DNA from: Vibrio sp. UBA2441
GTDB lineage: Bacteria > Pseudomonadota > Gammaproteobacteria > Enterobacterales > Vibrionaceae
Assembly (NCBI GenBank): GCA_002342685.1
Contig: DDQN01000018.1
Coordinates: 15,154-33,348, forward strand
Direction of reading: 5' to 3'
Length of the DNA: 18,195 bases
The notes under the pieces were generated by a model. The model worked only from the letters and a program-made list of their open reading frames with translations, was not told the origin of the DNA and made no database searches. Shown here piece after piece: positions 7,477 through 14,860 of this stretch; within the stretch, counting starts at the first letter, position 1, and each line of letters starts with the position of its first letter. A program made the translations under genes and the position numbers.

Positions 7477-7506
7477 AAAAAACGCTGATATTTATCAGCG
7501 TTTTTT
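7477..7506. terminator. Bidirectional rho-independent terminator (HIT gene / feoC)
   Basis: AAAAAACGCTGAT (7477-7489) pairs with ATCAGCGTTTTTT (7494-7506) around a four-base loop. The A-tract on one side and T-tract on the other allow termination in both directions, for the argS-HIT transcript (plus) and the feo operon (minus). Confidence 0.93.
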
Positions 7507-7515
7507 ATTCGAGGA

Positions 7516-7746
7516 TTAAGAGAATACCGTTAATTGAATATCGTCAACTTTCAAAGCCCTATAGCGAATTCTTTTCACTTTTTCCTGCTTATCCAAGTCA
7601 ACAATCCGGCTCACTTTGCCTTTCTTTATCCACACCTCCAGCATCGCATCCACACCATCTACTGACAGTGCAAATGTCTTAGCCAGTTCTTCTCTGGAAA
7701 CACAGTTTCTCGAGAAAATATAAGATTTAAGCTCTGAAAGAATCAA
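7516..7746 (-). CDS. feoC: FeoC, small winged-helix protein of the Feo Fe(II) transporter
   Basis: Third gene of the feo operon, 76 residues. FeoC proteins are small winged-helix proteins; in Vibrio, FeoC is reported to associate with FeoB and support the transport complex. The helix-turn-helix part is RNCVSREELAKTFALSVDGVDAMLEVWIKKGKVSRI (read in segments), then a short beta-wing. It has only one cysteine (Cys15) and lacks the four-cysteine iron-sulfur motif of the enterobacterial protein, as expected for the vibrio type. The start is TTG at 7746, overlapping the feoB stop codon (TTGA), with GAGGTGG about 10 bases upstream inside feoB. No ATG or GTG fits, so translation is probably coupled to feoB. 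The gene ends at the bidirectional terminator. Confidence 0.88.
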   Translation of the reverse strand: MILSELKSYIFSRNCVSREELAKTFALSVDGVDAMLEVWIKKGKVSRIVDLDKQEKVKRIRYRALKVDDIQLTVFS

Positions 7747-10019
7747 GCTAATGCCACCTCAAGTTGCGCTTCTTTCTGACCTTCTCTCTTCAGCAAGAAA
7801 TATGTCGCTATCCAGATAACCACTACCGCAACAATCCAAGCTATGCTGGTAACCGGGTTAGAGCTTAACAACATTACATTGTGATATAGCGCCGCCGACG
7901 TATAAGCCAATACCATAGTCCATGCCGCGATGAATGCAGCATATTTTCGACCAAACTCCTTCACATAAGCTCCCATGGCCGCAACACAAGGCGTATAAAG
8001 CAATATAAAGATTAAATACGCGAACGCAGCGTGGCCAGAGGCAAAGTTCGCCTTTAGATTACCAAATATACTCGTATCTACCGCCTGCTCCTCAGCAACA
8101 GCTTCGGTATCCGTTAAGTCACCCACTTCAATGCCAAGAGGGTCCGAATAACTAAGGCCAAGCAGGTTGTCAGGAATACTCATTACCGCTTCTTCCAGGC
8201 TTGCTGCTAAATCAAATTCCGCCTCTTCAGCTTCAGGATTGGCATATAAGTTATTTAATGTACCAACAACCGCTTCTTTAGCGAAAATACCCGTAATGAT
8301 ACCAACCGTAGCAGGCCAGTTATCTTTTTCTACACCAATAGGCTCAAAAATTGGTGTCACCACTTGGGCAGCACGTGAAAGGACTGATTTTTCGCTATCT
8401 TCGTTACCAAAGGTGCCATCTGTCCCAAGTGAATTAAAGAAGCTTAATATGGTTACCACAATAACAATGGTTCTGCCCGCGCCTAATACAAAACGCTTAA
8501 GCTTTTGCCATGTTTTAATCAGTACATTTTGCAAAGTAGGCACTTCATAGTCTGGCATTTCCATGATGAGCGCATCACTGGAGCCCGGATACAAAGTTTT
8601 CTTTAAGAACAAACCGGTAGCAACCGCTGCAATAATACCTAAGATATACAATGCAAATACGATGTTTTGCCCACTTCCCGGGAAGAATGCCGCTGCAAAA
8701 AGTGCATATACTGGCAGTCGCGCACCACAAGACATAAATGGTGCCATTGATGCAGCAAGCTTACGCTCGCGCTCTTGGTCCAGAGTTCGCGTCGCCATTA
8801 TTGACGGTACGTTACAGCCAAAGCCCAGTACAAGTGGCACGAATGCTTTGCCTGGCAAACCAATCTTTTGCATTACTTTATCAAGCACAAAAGCTGCTCG
8901 AGCCATATAACCAGAGCTTTCCAACACGGTTAAGAACAGATAAAGACAAGCAATGACCGGAATAAATGTCGCCACAGTTTGAATACCGCCACCAATGCCA
9001 TTGGTCAACAATGTCACTATCCATACTGGTAGATGATCGTCCAAGAGGTAATGACCGCCATCAACCAATACTGCGCCAACGCCAATATCAAAGAAGTCAA
9101 TAAATGCGCTACCAATGTTTATTGAGAACATAAACATCAAGTACATAACAACAAAGAAGAATGGTATACCGACCCACTTGTGCAAAATAAATTGGTCTGC
9201 TTTTTCTGTAAAGCTGCGACTCAATTTACCTTCAGTTTTACGTATATGTTTCAGTTGTTGGTGCAGGAACGAGTATTTGGTATCAGCGACTTGTAAATCA
9301 ATATCATCATTCACTGAAGCAATAGTCGTTGAAACCTTTTTTCTATCAAGTTCAAGCAAGCTATTGATGACCAAAGCGTCATTCTCTAATGCTCGAATAG
9401 CTAACGCCCTGTTGGAAACTGTTTCGTTTTTCCATAGTGGTGATAATGTATCAATTGCGCTTTCTAGATCTTTTCCATAATCCAAATTGAGCACATTAAG
9501 CGCAACACCCTGAACAACCGTTTTGTGCAGCTTCTCTTTAAAACGAGATACTTGGTCTGCATCATTGGCTGACAGGCTAAAAACAGGGCATCCAAGTGTT
9601 TTTTCCAGCGCTTTAATGTCAATAACTTGTCGTTCACGCTTCAACGCATCCATCTTATTTAGGACAACGATCATAGGGCGGCCAAGTTCACGCAGTTGCA
9701 GTGTCATATAAAGGCTACGCTCAAGACAGCTAGCATCAACGACATTAATTATCAGGTCCGCTGGATGGGTTAAAACGGCTCTCGAAGCAATAGATTCATC
9801 AATACTATTGGCATCATTACCGCTATCCAGCGCATAGATACCAGGGAGGTCGGTCAAACTAAATTTATCACCGGCGTGATTGTAACGACCCGTTTTCTTC
9901 TCAACGGTGACACCGGCCCAGTTACCAACTTGCTGTTTTGCGCCAGTCAGAGCATTAAATAATGTCGTTTTACCACTGTTTGGATTACCAACAGTCAGAA
10001 TTTCATACTGAGTCTGCAT
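7743..10019 (-). CDS. feoB: Ferrous iron transporter FeoB
   Basis: Inner-membrane Fe(II) importer of 758 residues (E. coli about 773). The N-terminal G-protein domain has G1 GNPNSGKT (11-18), a switch region around VGNWAGVTVEKK (31-42), G3 DLPG (57-60) and G4 NKMD (121-124). A helical regulatory segment spans about 170-275. The membrane part starts near Trp282 and carries two Gate repeats with the conserved cysteines GFGCNVP (Cys402) and SCGARLP (Cys431), proposed metal-path residues. A soluble acidic loop (NPEAEEAEFDLA, then GDLTDTEAVAEEQ) precedes the last helices, and the tail ends in a charged segment. The start codon shares one base with the feoA stop (TAATG), and the TGA stop overlaps feoC, so the three genes are tightly coupled. 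No residue of the motifs is missing. Confidence 0.98.
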   Translation of the reverse strand: MQTQYEILTVGNPNSGKTTLFNALTGAKQQVGNWAGVTVEKKTGRYNHAGDKFSLTDLPGIYALDSGNDANSIDESIASRAVLTHPADLIINVVDASCLERSLYMTLQLRELGRPMIVVLNKMDALKRERQVIDIKALEKTLGCPVFSLSANDADQVSRFKEKLHKTVVQGVALNVLNLDYGKDLESAIDTLSPLWKNETVSNRALAIRALENDALVINSLLELDRKKVSTTIASVNDDIDLQVADTKYSFLHQQLKHIRKTEGKLSRSFTEKADQFILHKWVGIPFFFVVMYLMFMFSINIGSAFIDFFDIGVGAVLVDGGHYLLDDHLPVWIVTLLTNGIGGGIQTVATFIPVIACLYLFLTVLESSGYMARAAFVLDKVMQKIGLPGKAFVPLVLGFGCNVPSIMATRTLDQERERKLAASMAPFMSCGARLPVYALFAAAFFPGSGQNIVFALYILGIIAAVATGLFLKKTLYPGSSDALIMEMPDYEVPTLQNVLIKTWQKLKRFVLGAGRTIVIVVTILSFFNSLGTDGTFGNEDSEKSVLSRAAQVVTPIFEPIGVEKDNWPATVGIITGIFAKEAVVGTLNNLYANPEAEEAEFDLAASLEEAVMSIPDNLLGLSYSDPLGIEVGDLTDTEAVAEEQAVDTSIFGNLKANFASGHAAFAYLIFILLYTPCVAAMGAYVKEFGRKYAAFIAAWTMVLAYTSAALYHNVMLLSSNPVTSIAWIVAVVVIWIATYFLLKREGQKEAQLEVALA

Positions 10020-10246
10020 TATTGAACCTCTACGTCTATGGCTGAAGCGATATTGCTACGAACAGCAAGCGATACACCTCTAACCTGAACCTGAAGAGGG
10101 TCTCCCATAGGAGCACGTCTTATGACTCTAATATCGGTATTGGGCAACAACCCCATGACCATGAGTTTTTTCTTGAGTTCGGAAGATAGGTCGGTAAATG
10201 CGGTAACTTTAGCCCGCTCTCCGTCCTTAAGATCTGAAAGTTTCAT
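10019..10246 (-). CDS. feoA: FeoA, SH3-like accessory protein of Fe(II) transport
   Basis: First gene of the feo operon, 75 residues, the usual FeoA length. The single SH3-like FeoA domain includes LSDLKDGERAKV, KKLMVMGLLPNTDIRVI and the final RSNIASAIDVEV strand. FeoA is a cytoplasmic partner that supports FeoB function. The ATG at 10246 has AGGT about 9 bases upstream. The stop TAA overlaps the feoB ATG by one base. A Fur-type operator lies 22-40 bases before the start. Confidence 0.96.
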   Translation of the reverse strand: MKLSDLKDGERAKVTAFTDLSSELKKKLMVMGLLPNTDIRVIRRAPMGDPLQVQVRGVSLAVRSNIASAIDVEVQ

Positions 10247-10267
10247 TGTCTACCTGCTAGTAATTCT

Positions 10268-10286
10268 GTAAATGATAACCATTATT
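10268..10286. promoter_or_regulatory. Fur-type box upstream of feoA
   Basis: GTAAATGATAACCATTATT matches the 19-base Fur consensus at 15 positions, with the core TGATAAC-C-ATTATTA at 10273-10287. It ends 22 bases before the feoA ATG, where bound Fur would block transcription when iron is sufficient. The function is inferred from the motif and the operon's role. Confidence 0.75.
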
Positions 10287-10603
10287 ATTATCGAATAATA
10301 GCAAGATGTTCTGTTGCATAAGTTGTTCTGAATCAATTTCGTTATTAAAAATCATTTTCATTTGCAATTGAACTTTCACTTCAAACCCAGTAAAAACCAA
10401 ACTACAAAAAAATCCCAACCCACTGTATTAAAACAATAATTAGTCAGACATCAGGATTAAAGGCTATTGATAACATAGTTGACTACATCATCAATAATGG
10501 GCATTAGAGCAAACAGGCAATACCTCTTTATGGCTAGCTAAGTATCAGAATAATATAGCGTTTACCCTTAATTATATTATGGTTATTTACAGCACTTGGT
10601 GAC
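10287..10603. other. AT-rich intergenic region between feoA and the znuA terminator
   Basis: No coding sequence is supported. The part nearest feoA (up to about 10380) should hold the feo promoter and the second Fur-like site. A 7-bp inverted repeat, TATTGAT (10465-10471) and ATCAATA (10490-10496), encloses a near-palindromic TAGTTGACTA; the 18-base spacing is too wide for an FNR box. Nothing else recognisable was found. Confidence 0.5.
10347..10365. promoter_or_regulatory. Second, weaker Fur-like box upstream of feoA
   Basis: On the minus strand GCAAATGAAAATGATTTTT matches the Fur 19-mer at about 13 positions. It lies roughly 80 bases further upstream than the main box. It may be an auxiliary site or a chance AT-rich match. 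Confidence 0.35.
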
Positions 10604-10634
10604 TAAAAAGCATGACCCTTTAAAAGAGTCACGC
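10604..10634 (-). terminator. Rho-independent terminator of znuA
   Basis: Read on the minus strand, GCGTGACTC (10634-10626) pairs with GGGTCATGC (10618-10610), with two G-U pairs and a 7-base loop, followed by a T-tract (10609-10605). It starts 15 bases after the znuA stop codon. Confidence 0.8.
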
Positions 10635-10649
10635 TTTAAAGATTAACCA

Positions 10650-11552
10650 TTAATTAGATAAACACTCAATATATCGCTGAGTCATATCATCTAAAAATGC
10701 AAAGTACCCATCCGCTTTCGCCTCAATACCCGTAGCCAGTGGATCAAGTTCTCCCACATAAACATTTGTACCACGAGTAACGGACTTTACAATTGAAGGC
10801 TTAAACTGAGGTTCAGAAAATACACATTTAGCTTCGCCTTTATTAAGCGCCTTTTTAATTTGGATCAGTGTTTTTGCTCCAGGTTTACGTTCTGGGGACA
10901 AGGTAAAGTAACCACGTTTGTTCAGTTCAAAAAAATCTTCAAAGTAACTATAACCATCATGAAAAACATAAAAACCGTTATCTTTATAAGGAACTAATTC
11001 ATCGCGCATTCTCGCTACCTGAAGGTCTAGTTTGTCTGCAAACAATTGGTAGTTACTTAGATAGCGAGCCGAGTTATCTGCATCAATAACCGCAAGTTTA
11101 TCTGCAATCAGCTTCGCTGTTTGTTTAGCCTGAATAGGCCCTAACCAAACATGAGGATCATGATTTTCAGTTTCATGGCTATCACTTGCGTGGCCACCGT
11201 GGTCATGCCCTTTATGTGATTCTGCCGAAAATTCTTTCAAACTCAGATTATCGGAAACTGAAAGCTGCAAGGTTTGTTCATTACCCGCAAGTACCTTGGG
11301 TAAAAATGACTCTAACTCTGGTCCAAACCAAATGACCAGATCTGCTTGTCGGGCTTTTTTTACATCCGATGGCTTAAGTGCATAGTCATGTGGCGATGCA
11401 TTAGAACTCACAAGAAGATCAGGCTCAGAAACGCCTTGTGTTATTTCCAGAGCAATTAGCTGTATAGGCTTAATACTTGCCACAATATTGGCGGCAAAAA
11501 CGCTGGGTGACAACAATAGTAAAATGGCTACTTTCATTACTGCCTGTTTCAT
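10650..11552 (-). CDS. znuA: Zinc ABC transporter periplasmic binding protein ZnuA
   Basis: Cluster A-I (TroA/ZnuA type) solute-binding protein that captures Zn(II) in the periplasm and delivers it to ZnuB. It has 300 residues. The N-terminus is a Sec signal peptide (hydrophobic 6-18, probable cut after SVFA at 20). Zinc ligands are visible as His55 (ASPHDYALKPSD), His134 (DPHVWLGP) and His198 (FHDGYSYF). Between the first two lies the histidine/aspartate-rich loop, 113-134, typical of ZnuA and absent from manganese-binding relatives. The ATG at 11552 has GGAG 8 bases upstream; Met6 is an alternative start. It is divergent from znuC across a 122-base gap with a shared Zur-type operator, and ends at its own terminator. 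Confidence 0.97.
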   Translation of the reverse strand: MKQAVMKVAILLLLSPSVFAANIVASIKPIQLIALEITQGVSEPDLLVSSNASPHDYALKPSDVKKARQADLVIWFGPELESFLPKVLAGNEQTLQLSVSDNLSLKEFSAESHKGHDHGGHASDSHETENHDPHVWLGPIQAKQTAKLIADKLAVIDADNSARYLSNYQLFADKLDLQVARMRDELVPYKDNGFYVFHDGYSYFEDFFELNKRGYFTLSPERKPGAKTLIQIKKALNKGEAKCVFSEPQFKPSIVKSVTRGTNVYVGELDPLATGIEAKADGYFAFLDDMTQRYIECLSN

Positions 11553-11633
11553 TTCTTTTCTCCACTACTTGTATGGTTCATCTTTAAAGCTTAGCTCTGT
11601 TCTAAATGATATTAGTTTTCATTAGAATTGAAA

Positions 11634-11648
11634 TGTTATATTATAACA
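11634..11648. promoter_or_regulatory. Zur-type operator shared by znuA and znuCB
   Basis: TGTTATATTATAACA is a perfect 7-1-7 palindrome and, with the preceding GAAA, matches the left part of the Zur consensus GAAATGTTATANTATAACATTTC. It stands 26 bases before the znuC ATG and about 80 before znuA, in the place expected for zinc-dependent repression of both transcripts. Zur binding is inferred. Confidence 0.85.
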
Positions 11649-11674
11649 GGTCACATTGTAAATGAGATTTAATC

Positions 11675-12457
11675 ATGACTTCGCTGATAAGAATGTCCGA
11701 TATTACCGTCAGTTACTCCGATAAGCGCGTACTTGATAGTATAAATCTGGAGATCGAACAGGGGCAAATTACCACCATCATTGGCCCCAACGGCGCAGGA
11801 AAGTCCACCTTAATAAAAGTTCTGCTGGGAATAGTAAAACCCACCGCAGGTACGCTGACCAAAAAGAAAAAAATAACCATAGGCTACGTACCACAAAAGC
11901 TAAGACTTAATGAAACACTTCCACTGGATGTTGATCGATTCTTACGTCTTGCCGGAAAATACAGCAGACAAGAAAGAATGGATTCACTGCGTTTAGTCGG
12001 CGCTGAACATTTAGCAAAACAAGATATGCATAAACTGTCCGGTGGAGAAAACCAACGCGTTTTATTAGCCAGAGCACTATTACTGAGGCCTGAGCTGCTT
12101 GTTTTAGATGAACCCGCCCAAGGCGTTGACGTGCAAGGTCAGATAGAGCTATATAATTTAATAGAATCTATCCGCCATCGTTTCCACTGTGCGATACTGA
12201 TGATCTCCCACGATTTGCATTTAGTTATGGCAAAAACAGATCATGTTATCTGCTTAAATCACCATGTATGCTGTTCAGGCGAGCCCGAAACCATTGCACG
12301 CCACCCTTCATACATCGAACTTTTTGGTAACCACCATGAAGGCTCTCTAGCCTTCTACCATCATAGTCATACAGGACAGCACGACCTTTCCGGTTATCCT
12401 GCTGATGACGAAAATTGTGGCTGCTCTGATCACGGAAACCAACCTCATCATGATTGA
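11675..12457 (+). CDS. znuC: Zinc ABC transporter ATP-binding protein ZnuC
   Basis: ATPase of the ZnuABC zinc importer, on the cytoplasmic face of the inner membrane, 260 residues. Walker A is GPNGAGKST (37-45), the ABC signature LSGGE (121-125), Walker B LLVLDEP with Asp145-Glu146, and the H-loop His179 (MISHDLH). The C-terminal third after HPSYIELFG is histidine-rich with a GCSDHGNQPHHD end, as in many ZnuC proteins, and may bind zinc. The ATG at 11675 has only a weak GAG ribosome site; Met7 at 11693 is a possible alternative. The last 8 bases overlap znuB, implying translational coupling. It is controlled by the Zur-type box immediately upstream. Confidence 0.97.
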   Translation: MTSLIRMSDITVSYSDKRVLDSINLEIEQGQITTIIGPNGAGKSTLIKVLLGIVKPTAGTLTKKKKITIGYVPQKLRLNETLPLDVDRFLRLAGKYSRQERMDSLRLVGAEHLAKQDMHKLSGGENQRVLLARALLLRPELLVLDEPAQGVDVQGQIELYNLIESIRHRFHCAILMISHDLHLVMAKTDHVICLNHHVCCSGEPETIARHPSYIELFGNHHEGSLAFYHHSHTGQHDLSGYPADDENCGCSDHGNQPHHD

Positions 12458-13235
12458 ATTTTTACTTCCCGCACTCCTATCCGGACTCGGTATTGCTATC
12501 ATCGCCGGCCCTCTCGGGTCTTTTGTTGTGTGGCGACGCATGGCCTATTTTGGCGACACATTAGCGCATGCTTCATTACTCGGTTTGGCACTGGGCTTCT
12601 TACTTGAGATCAATATCTATTTTGCTTTAATCATTTGCTGTATGGCTATTGCATTAATTCTGGTCGCCTTACAGAAGCAGCAATCCGTAGGTACAGATAC
12701 CTTGCTTGGGATTCTTGCACACAGTGCCTTGTCTCTGGGGTTAGTTTCAGTCAGTTTTCTCGACGATGTCAGAATTGATTTAATGAGCTACTTGTTCGGC
12801 GACCTACTTGCTGTATCGACCCAAGATATCTATTTCATTTACCTAGGTATCTTTGTCATTGGTGCCATTCTTTACTTTTTCTGGCAGCCTCTTTTATCTT
12901 CCTCTGTTAGTGAAGAGCTGGCGGCTGTTGAAGGCGTTAATGTTCAATTAATCAGACTCATTTTAATGTTATTGATCGGCACAGTCATAGCCGTTGGAAT
13001 GAAGTTTGTTGGCGCACTCATTATTACCTCATTGCTTATCATACCGGCAGCGACAGCGCGGCGATTTGCTTCAACTCCAGAACAAATGGCCTTGTTTGCT
13101 TCTATCATCGGTTGTTTTTCAGTAGTTTTCGGAATCGCCCTTTCATGGCATTTCGATACGCCTACCGGGCCTTCTGTTGTTGTCAGCGCCGCAGCCATGT
13201 TCATGCTAAGCCAGTTCAAGAAAACTAACGCTTAA
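12450..13235 (+). CDS. znuB: Zinc ABC transporter permease ZnuB
   Basis: Inner-membrane permease of the zinc importer. The ATG at 12450 is chosen rather than the in-frame ATG at 12405 because it gives MIEFLLPALL, which aligns with the E. coli N-terminus, and a length of 261 residues, the same as E. coli ZnuB. The protein is almost wholly hydrophobic, with about seven to eight predicted membrane segments. Conserved segments are AGPLGSFVVWRRMAYFGDTLAHASLLG, DTLLGILAHSALSLGLV, DLMSYLFGDLLAV, MKFVGALIITSLLIIPAATARRFA and DTPTGPSVV (each read separately). It overlaps znuC by 8 bases and is followed 58 bases later by an unrecognised gene on the same strand with no terminator between them. Confidence 0.97.
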   Translation: MIEFLLPALLSGLGIAIIAGPLGSFVVWRRMAYFGDTLAHASLLGLALGFLLEINIYFALIICCMAIALILVALQKQQSVGTDTLLGILAHSALSLGLVSVSFLDDVRIDLMSYLFGDLLAVSTQDIYFIYLGIFVIGAILYFFWQPLLSSSVSEELAAVEGVNVQLIRLILMLLIGTVIAVGMKFVGALIITSLLIIPAATARRFASTPEQMALFASIIGCFSVVFGIALSWHFDTPTGPSVVVSAAAMFMLSQFKKTNA

Positions 13236-13245
13236 AATAATTAAA

Positions 13246-13289
13246 GCTCCTTACTCGGCTGCCGATACAAAAGCATCTGGGTTAGGAGC
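13246..13289 (+). promoter_or_regulatory. Leader hairpin masking the ribosome site of the gene at 13294
   Basis: GCTCCTTAC (13246-13254) pairs with GTTAGGAGC (13281-13289) with one mismatch; the second arm contains the AGGAG Shine-Dalgarno 5 bases before the ATG at 13294. A small TCGG/CCGA hairpin (13255-13258 with 13262-13265) sits at the base of the loop. There is no T-tract, so it is not an intrinsic terminator. Control of translation is inferred. Confidence 0.55.
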
Positions 13290-13293
13290 CATT

Positions 13294-13812
13294 ATGCAAC
13301 TTCAAGAAACAACAAGTAGTCAGTTACTGCCATCAGCGGCCATTAATGAGCTGCAATTCGGCAGTAATATTAATCACGCCGTTGAACAAAACCGACGCGC
13401 TGATTTCTCATTGTTGCTAGCCATGTTCTCAGAAGATGCCTGTGAAACGACTCCTATCGATAAAATAGAAGTCGTCAATAGCTCTGAAAGCATACTTCGG
13501 GAACAACTCGGTGTACCTAGTAGTCGGTTGCTTGCTTCTGATCAATCGAGTTACCCACGTTCCGCTGCCATCGCCAATCATTTCCACACTGGTGGAATAC
13601 AAAGTGCCAAACTTCAAGCTGATCTATGCCCCGACGCGCTAGCTTATATGACTGAAAATACCTGTGGCTTAGGTGAAGACACTTATCGAAACCTCTCATT
13701 TCATTCCCAGAGAACTCTGAAAAATAAGACACAGCCTCATGTGAGTAATGCAAACCTATACCAGAGCCTGGCTGTGGCTAATAAACTCGCTCAAATGCAT
13801 CAAACCACTTAA
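13294..13812 (+). CDS. Hypothetical protein downstream of znuB
   Basis: I do not recognise this 172-residue protein. It is soluble-looking, with no signal peptide or membrane segment. The most family-like parts are an early amphipathic stretch, EQNRRADFSLLLAMFSEDA (31-49), and a C-terminal helix, NLYQSLAVANKLAQMHQ (154-170); the middle is low in order-promoting residues. Three cysteines (50, 112, 124) and histidines at 28, 96, 98, 137, 149 and 169 do not form a clear metal motif. The ATG at 13294 follows TTAGGAG closely. Position 58 bases after znuB, with no terminator, suggests read-through from the Zur-controlled transcript, but a leader hairpin may hold translation in check. Codon usage looks like that of the neighbours. 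A zinc-related role is only a guess from position. Confidence 0.75.
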   Translation: MQLQETTSSQLLPSAAINELQFGSNINHAVEQNRRADFSLLLAMFSEDACETTPIDKIEVVNSSESILREQLGVPSSRLLASDQSSYPRSAAIANHFHTGGIQSAKLQADLCPDALAYMTENTCGLGEDTYRNLSFHSQRTLKNKTQPHVSNANLYQSLAVANKLAQMHQTT

Positions 13813-14043
13813 AGCATATCTTGGGTTGCAGAAGGGTTCTTAACTATCAAAGGGTTAAAACAAGCTCTCATACTGAAGCAACAAAACATGCAATAAGCTG
13901 CGCATTTGTGAGATATTGCAAAAGTTCTCAATTCTTATTGACGCAAAATCATCTTTTCATGATGCTTTTCACACCTTAGCCCTTTTTTTTCTACCACTAT
14001 AAGCCATGTATTCATGCGAAATTAATAATTTTAGGGCAATGGA

Positions 14044-14724
14044 ATGGACATTAGAAACTCTGTGGTATTAATCACATCAGCAGGTACAGTACTAGGAAGC
14101 ACACTGGCAAACCATTTTGCTGCATTGGGTGCCACAGTAATTGCGACTGATACAGATAAAGAGTCTCTGGAAAAAACAGCTCTCCATTGTCAGCCTCACA
14201 CTGAAAAGCTCTTTCTTTATCATTTAGCCGATTATTCTTTTGAGAGCGTTCAGTCATTATTTAAGAACGTAGAACAAACGCTAAATGAGAATATCGATAT
14301 TTTGGTTAACTACTGGCCTGGCTCACCATTCCCCTCTCTATTCAATAGTAAAAGTGAAGATGACCTTTCACAGAGCATGTGCAGTTTAGCTTGCCCATTT
14401 TTTAGCTTCGGTCAGGCAAGTGCCGAGCATATGAGAAATAAACACAAAAATGGCATCATCATTAATATGGTGACCTATGAAGATCAACAAAATAAAGCGG
14501 GTATCGAGAATACGTCATCTATGATTTCTGGCTTTACCAAAAGCTGGGCTAAAGAGCTCGACCCCTTCAATATTCGTGTCGGTGGCGTTATCCCTACATT
14601 GTCTAGCCACACAACTCATGAAGAGAGCATTGTGCACTGGGCACAGCTACAGGACGAGTTGATCCGCAGCACCGAGTATATTGTTTCTAATGAGTATTTT
14701 AATGGTCGAATAATGGCGGCTTAA
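14044..14724 (+). CDS. SDR-like protein, probably without the catalytic Tyr-Lys pair
   Basis: Rossmann-fold short-chain dehydrogenase/reductase relative, 226 residues, slightly shorter than the usual 240-260. The cofactor loop is degenerate: T11-S-A-G14-T-V-L-G18 instead of TGxxxGxG. ATDTD after the second strand suggests an acidic, NAD-type position. The NNAG-like motif is replaced by VNYWPG, the catalytic serine strand reads IINMVTYED, and the segment that should hold YxxxK reads IENTSSMISGFTKSWAKEL, where the GFTKSWAKEL end aligns well but no Tyr or Lys stands at the active positions. PFNIRVGGVIPT matches the family's NIRVNxxxPG. The protein may bind a nucleotide without classical SDR chemistry. 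The ATG at 14044 has a weak AGGG site. It converges on adhE across a bidirectional terminator. Confidence 0.8.
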   Translation: MDIRNSVVLITSAGTVLGSTLANHFAALGATVIATDTDKESLEKTALHCQPHTEKLFLYHLADYSFESVQSLFKNVEQTLNENIDILVNYWPGSPFPSLFNSKSEDDLSQSMCSLACPFFSFGQASAEHMRNKHKNGIIINMVTYEDQQNKAGIENTSSMISGFTKSWAKELDPFNIRVGGVIPTLSSHTTHEESIVHWAQLQDELIRSTEYIVSNEYFNGRIMAA

Positions 14725-14776
14725 CCTAATACCAACCTGAGCCTAAACCTTCAAAATACCAATCTATAAAGCAAAA

Positions 14777-14802
14777 AAAACCCCGCTTAAATGCGGGGTT
14801 TT
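14777..14802. terminator. Bidirectional rho-independent terminator (SDR-like gene / adhE)
   Basis: AAAACCCCGC (14777-14786) and GCGGGGTTTT (14793-14802) form a perfect 10-bp stem with a TTAAAT loop, flanked by an A-tract on the left and a T-rich tract on the right. It can end both the plus-strand SDR-like transcript and the minus-strand adhE transcript. Confidence 0.94.
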
Positions 14803-14860
14803 ACTTTTTGGTAAGACAAGATTGTCGTGCTAGCGAAAACTCATCTCAAAGACAACTGAC

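Noticed and set aside
8167..8956. Plus-strand ORFs opposite feoB
   Set aside because: They are complementary-frame shadows of feoB codons without ribosome sites or recognisable domains.
10465..10496. FNR site for the feo operon from TTGAT and ATCAA halves
   Set aside because: The halves are 18 bases apart instead of 4.
12405..12449. Longer ZnuB start adding 15 residues
   Set aside because: It does not align with ZnuB homologues, and the 12450 start gives the normal 261 residues.
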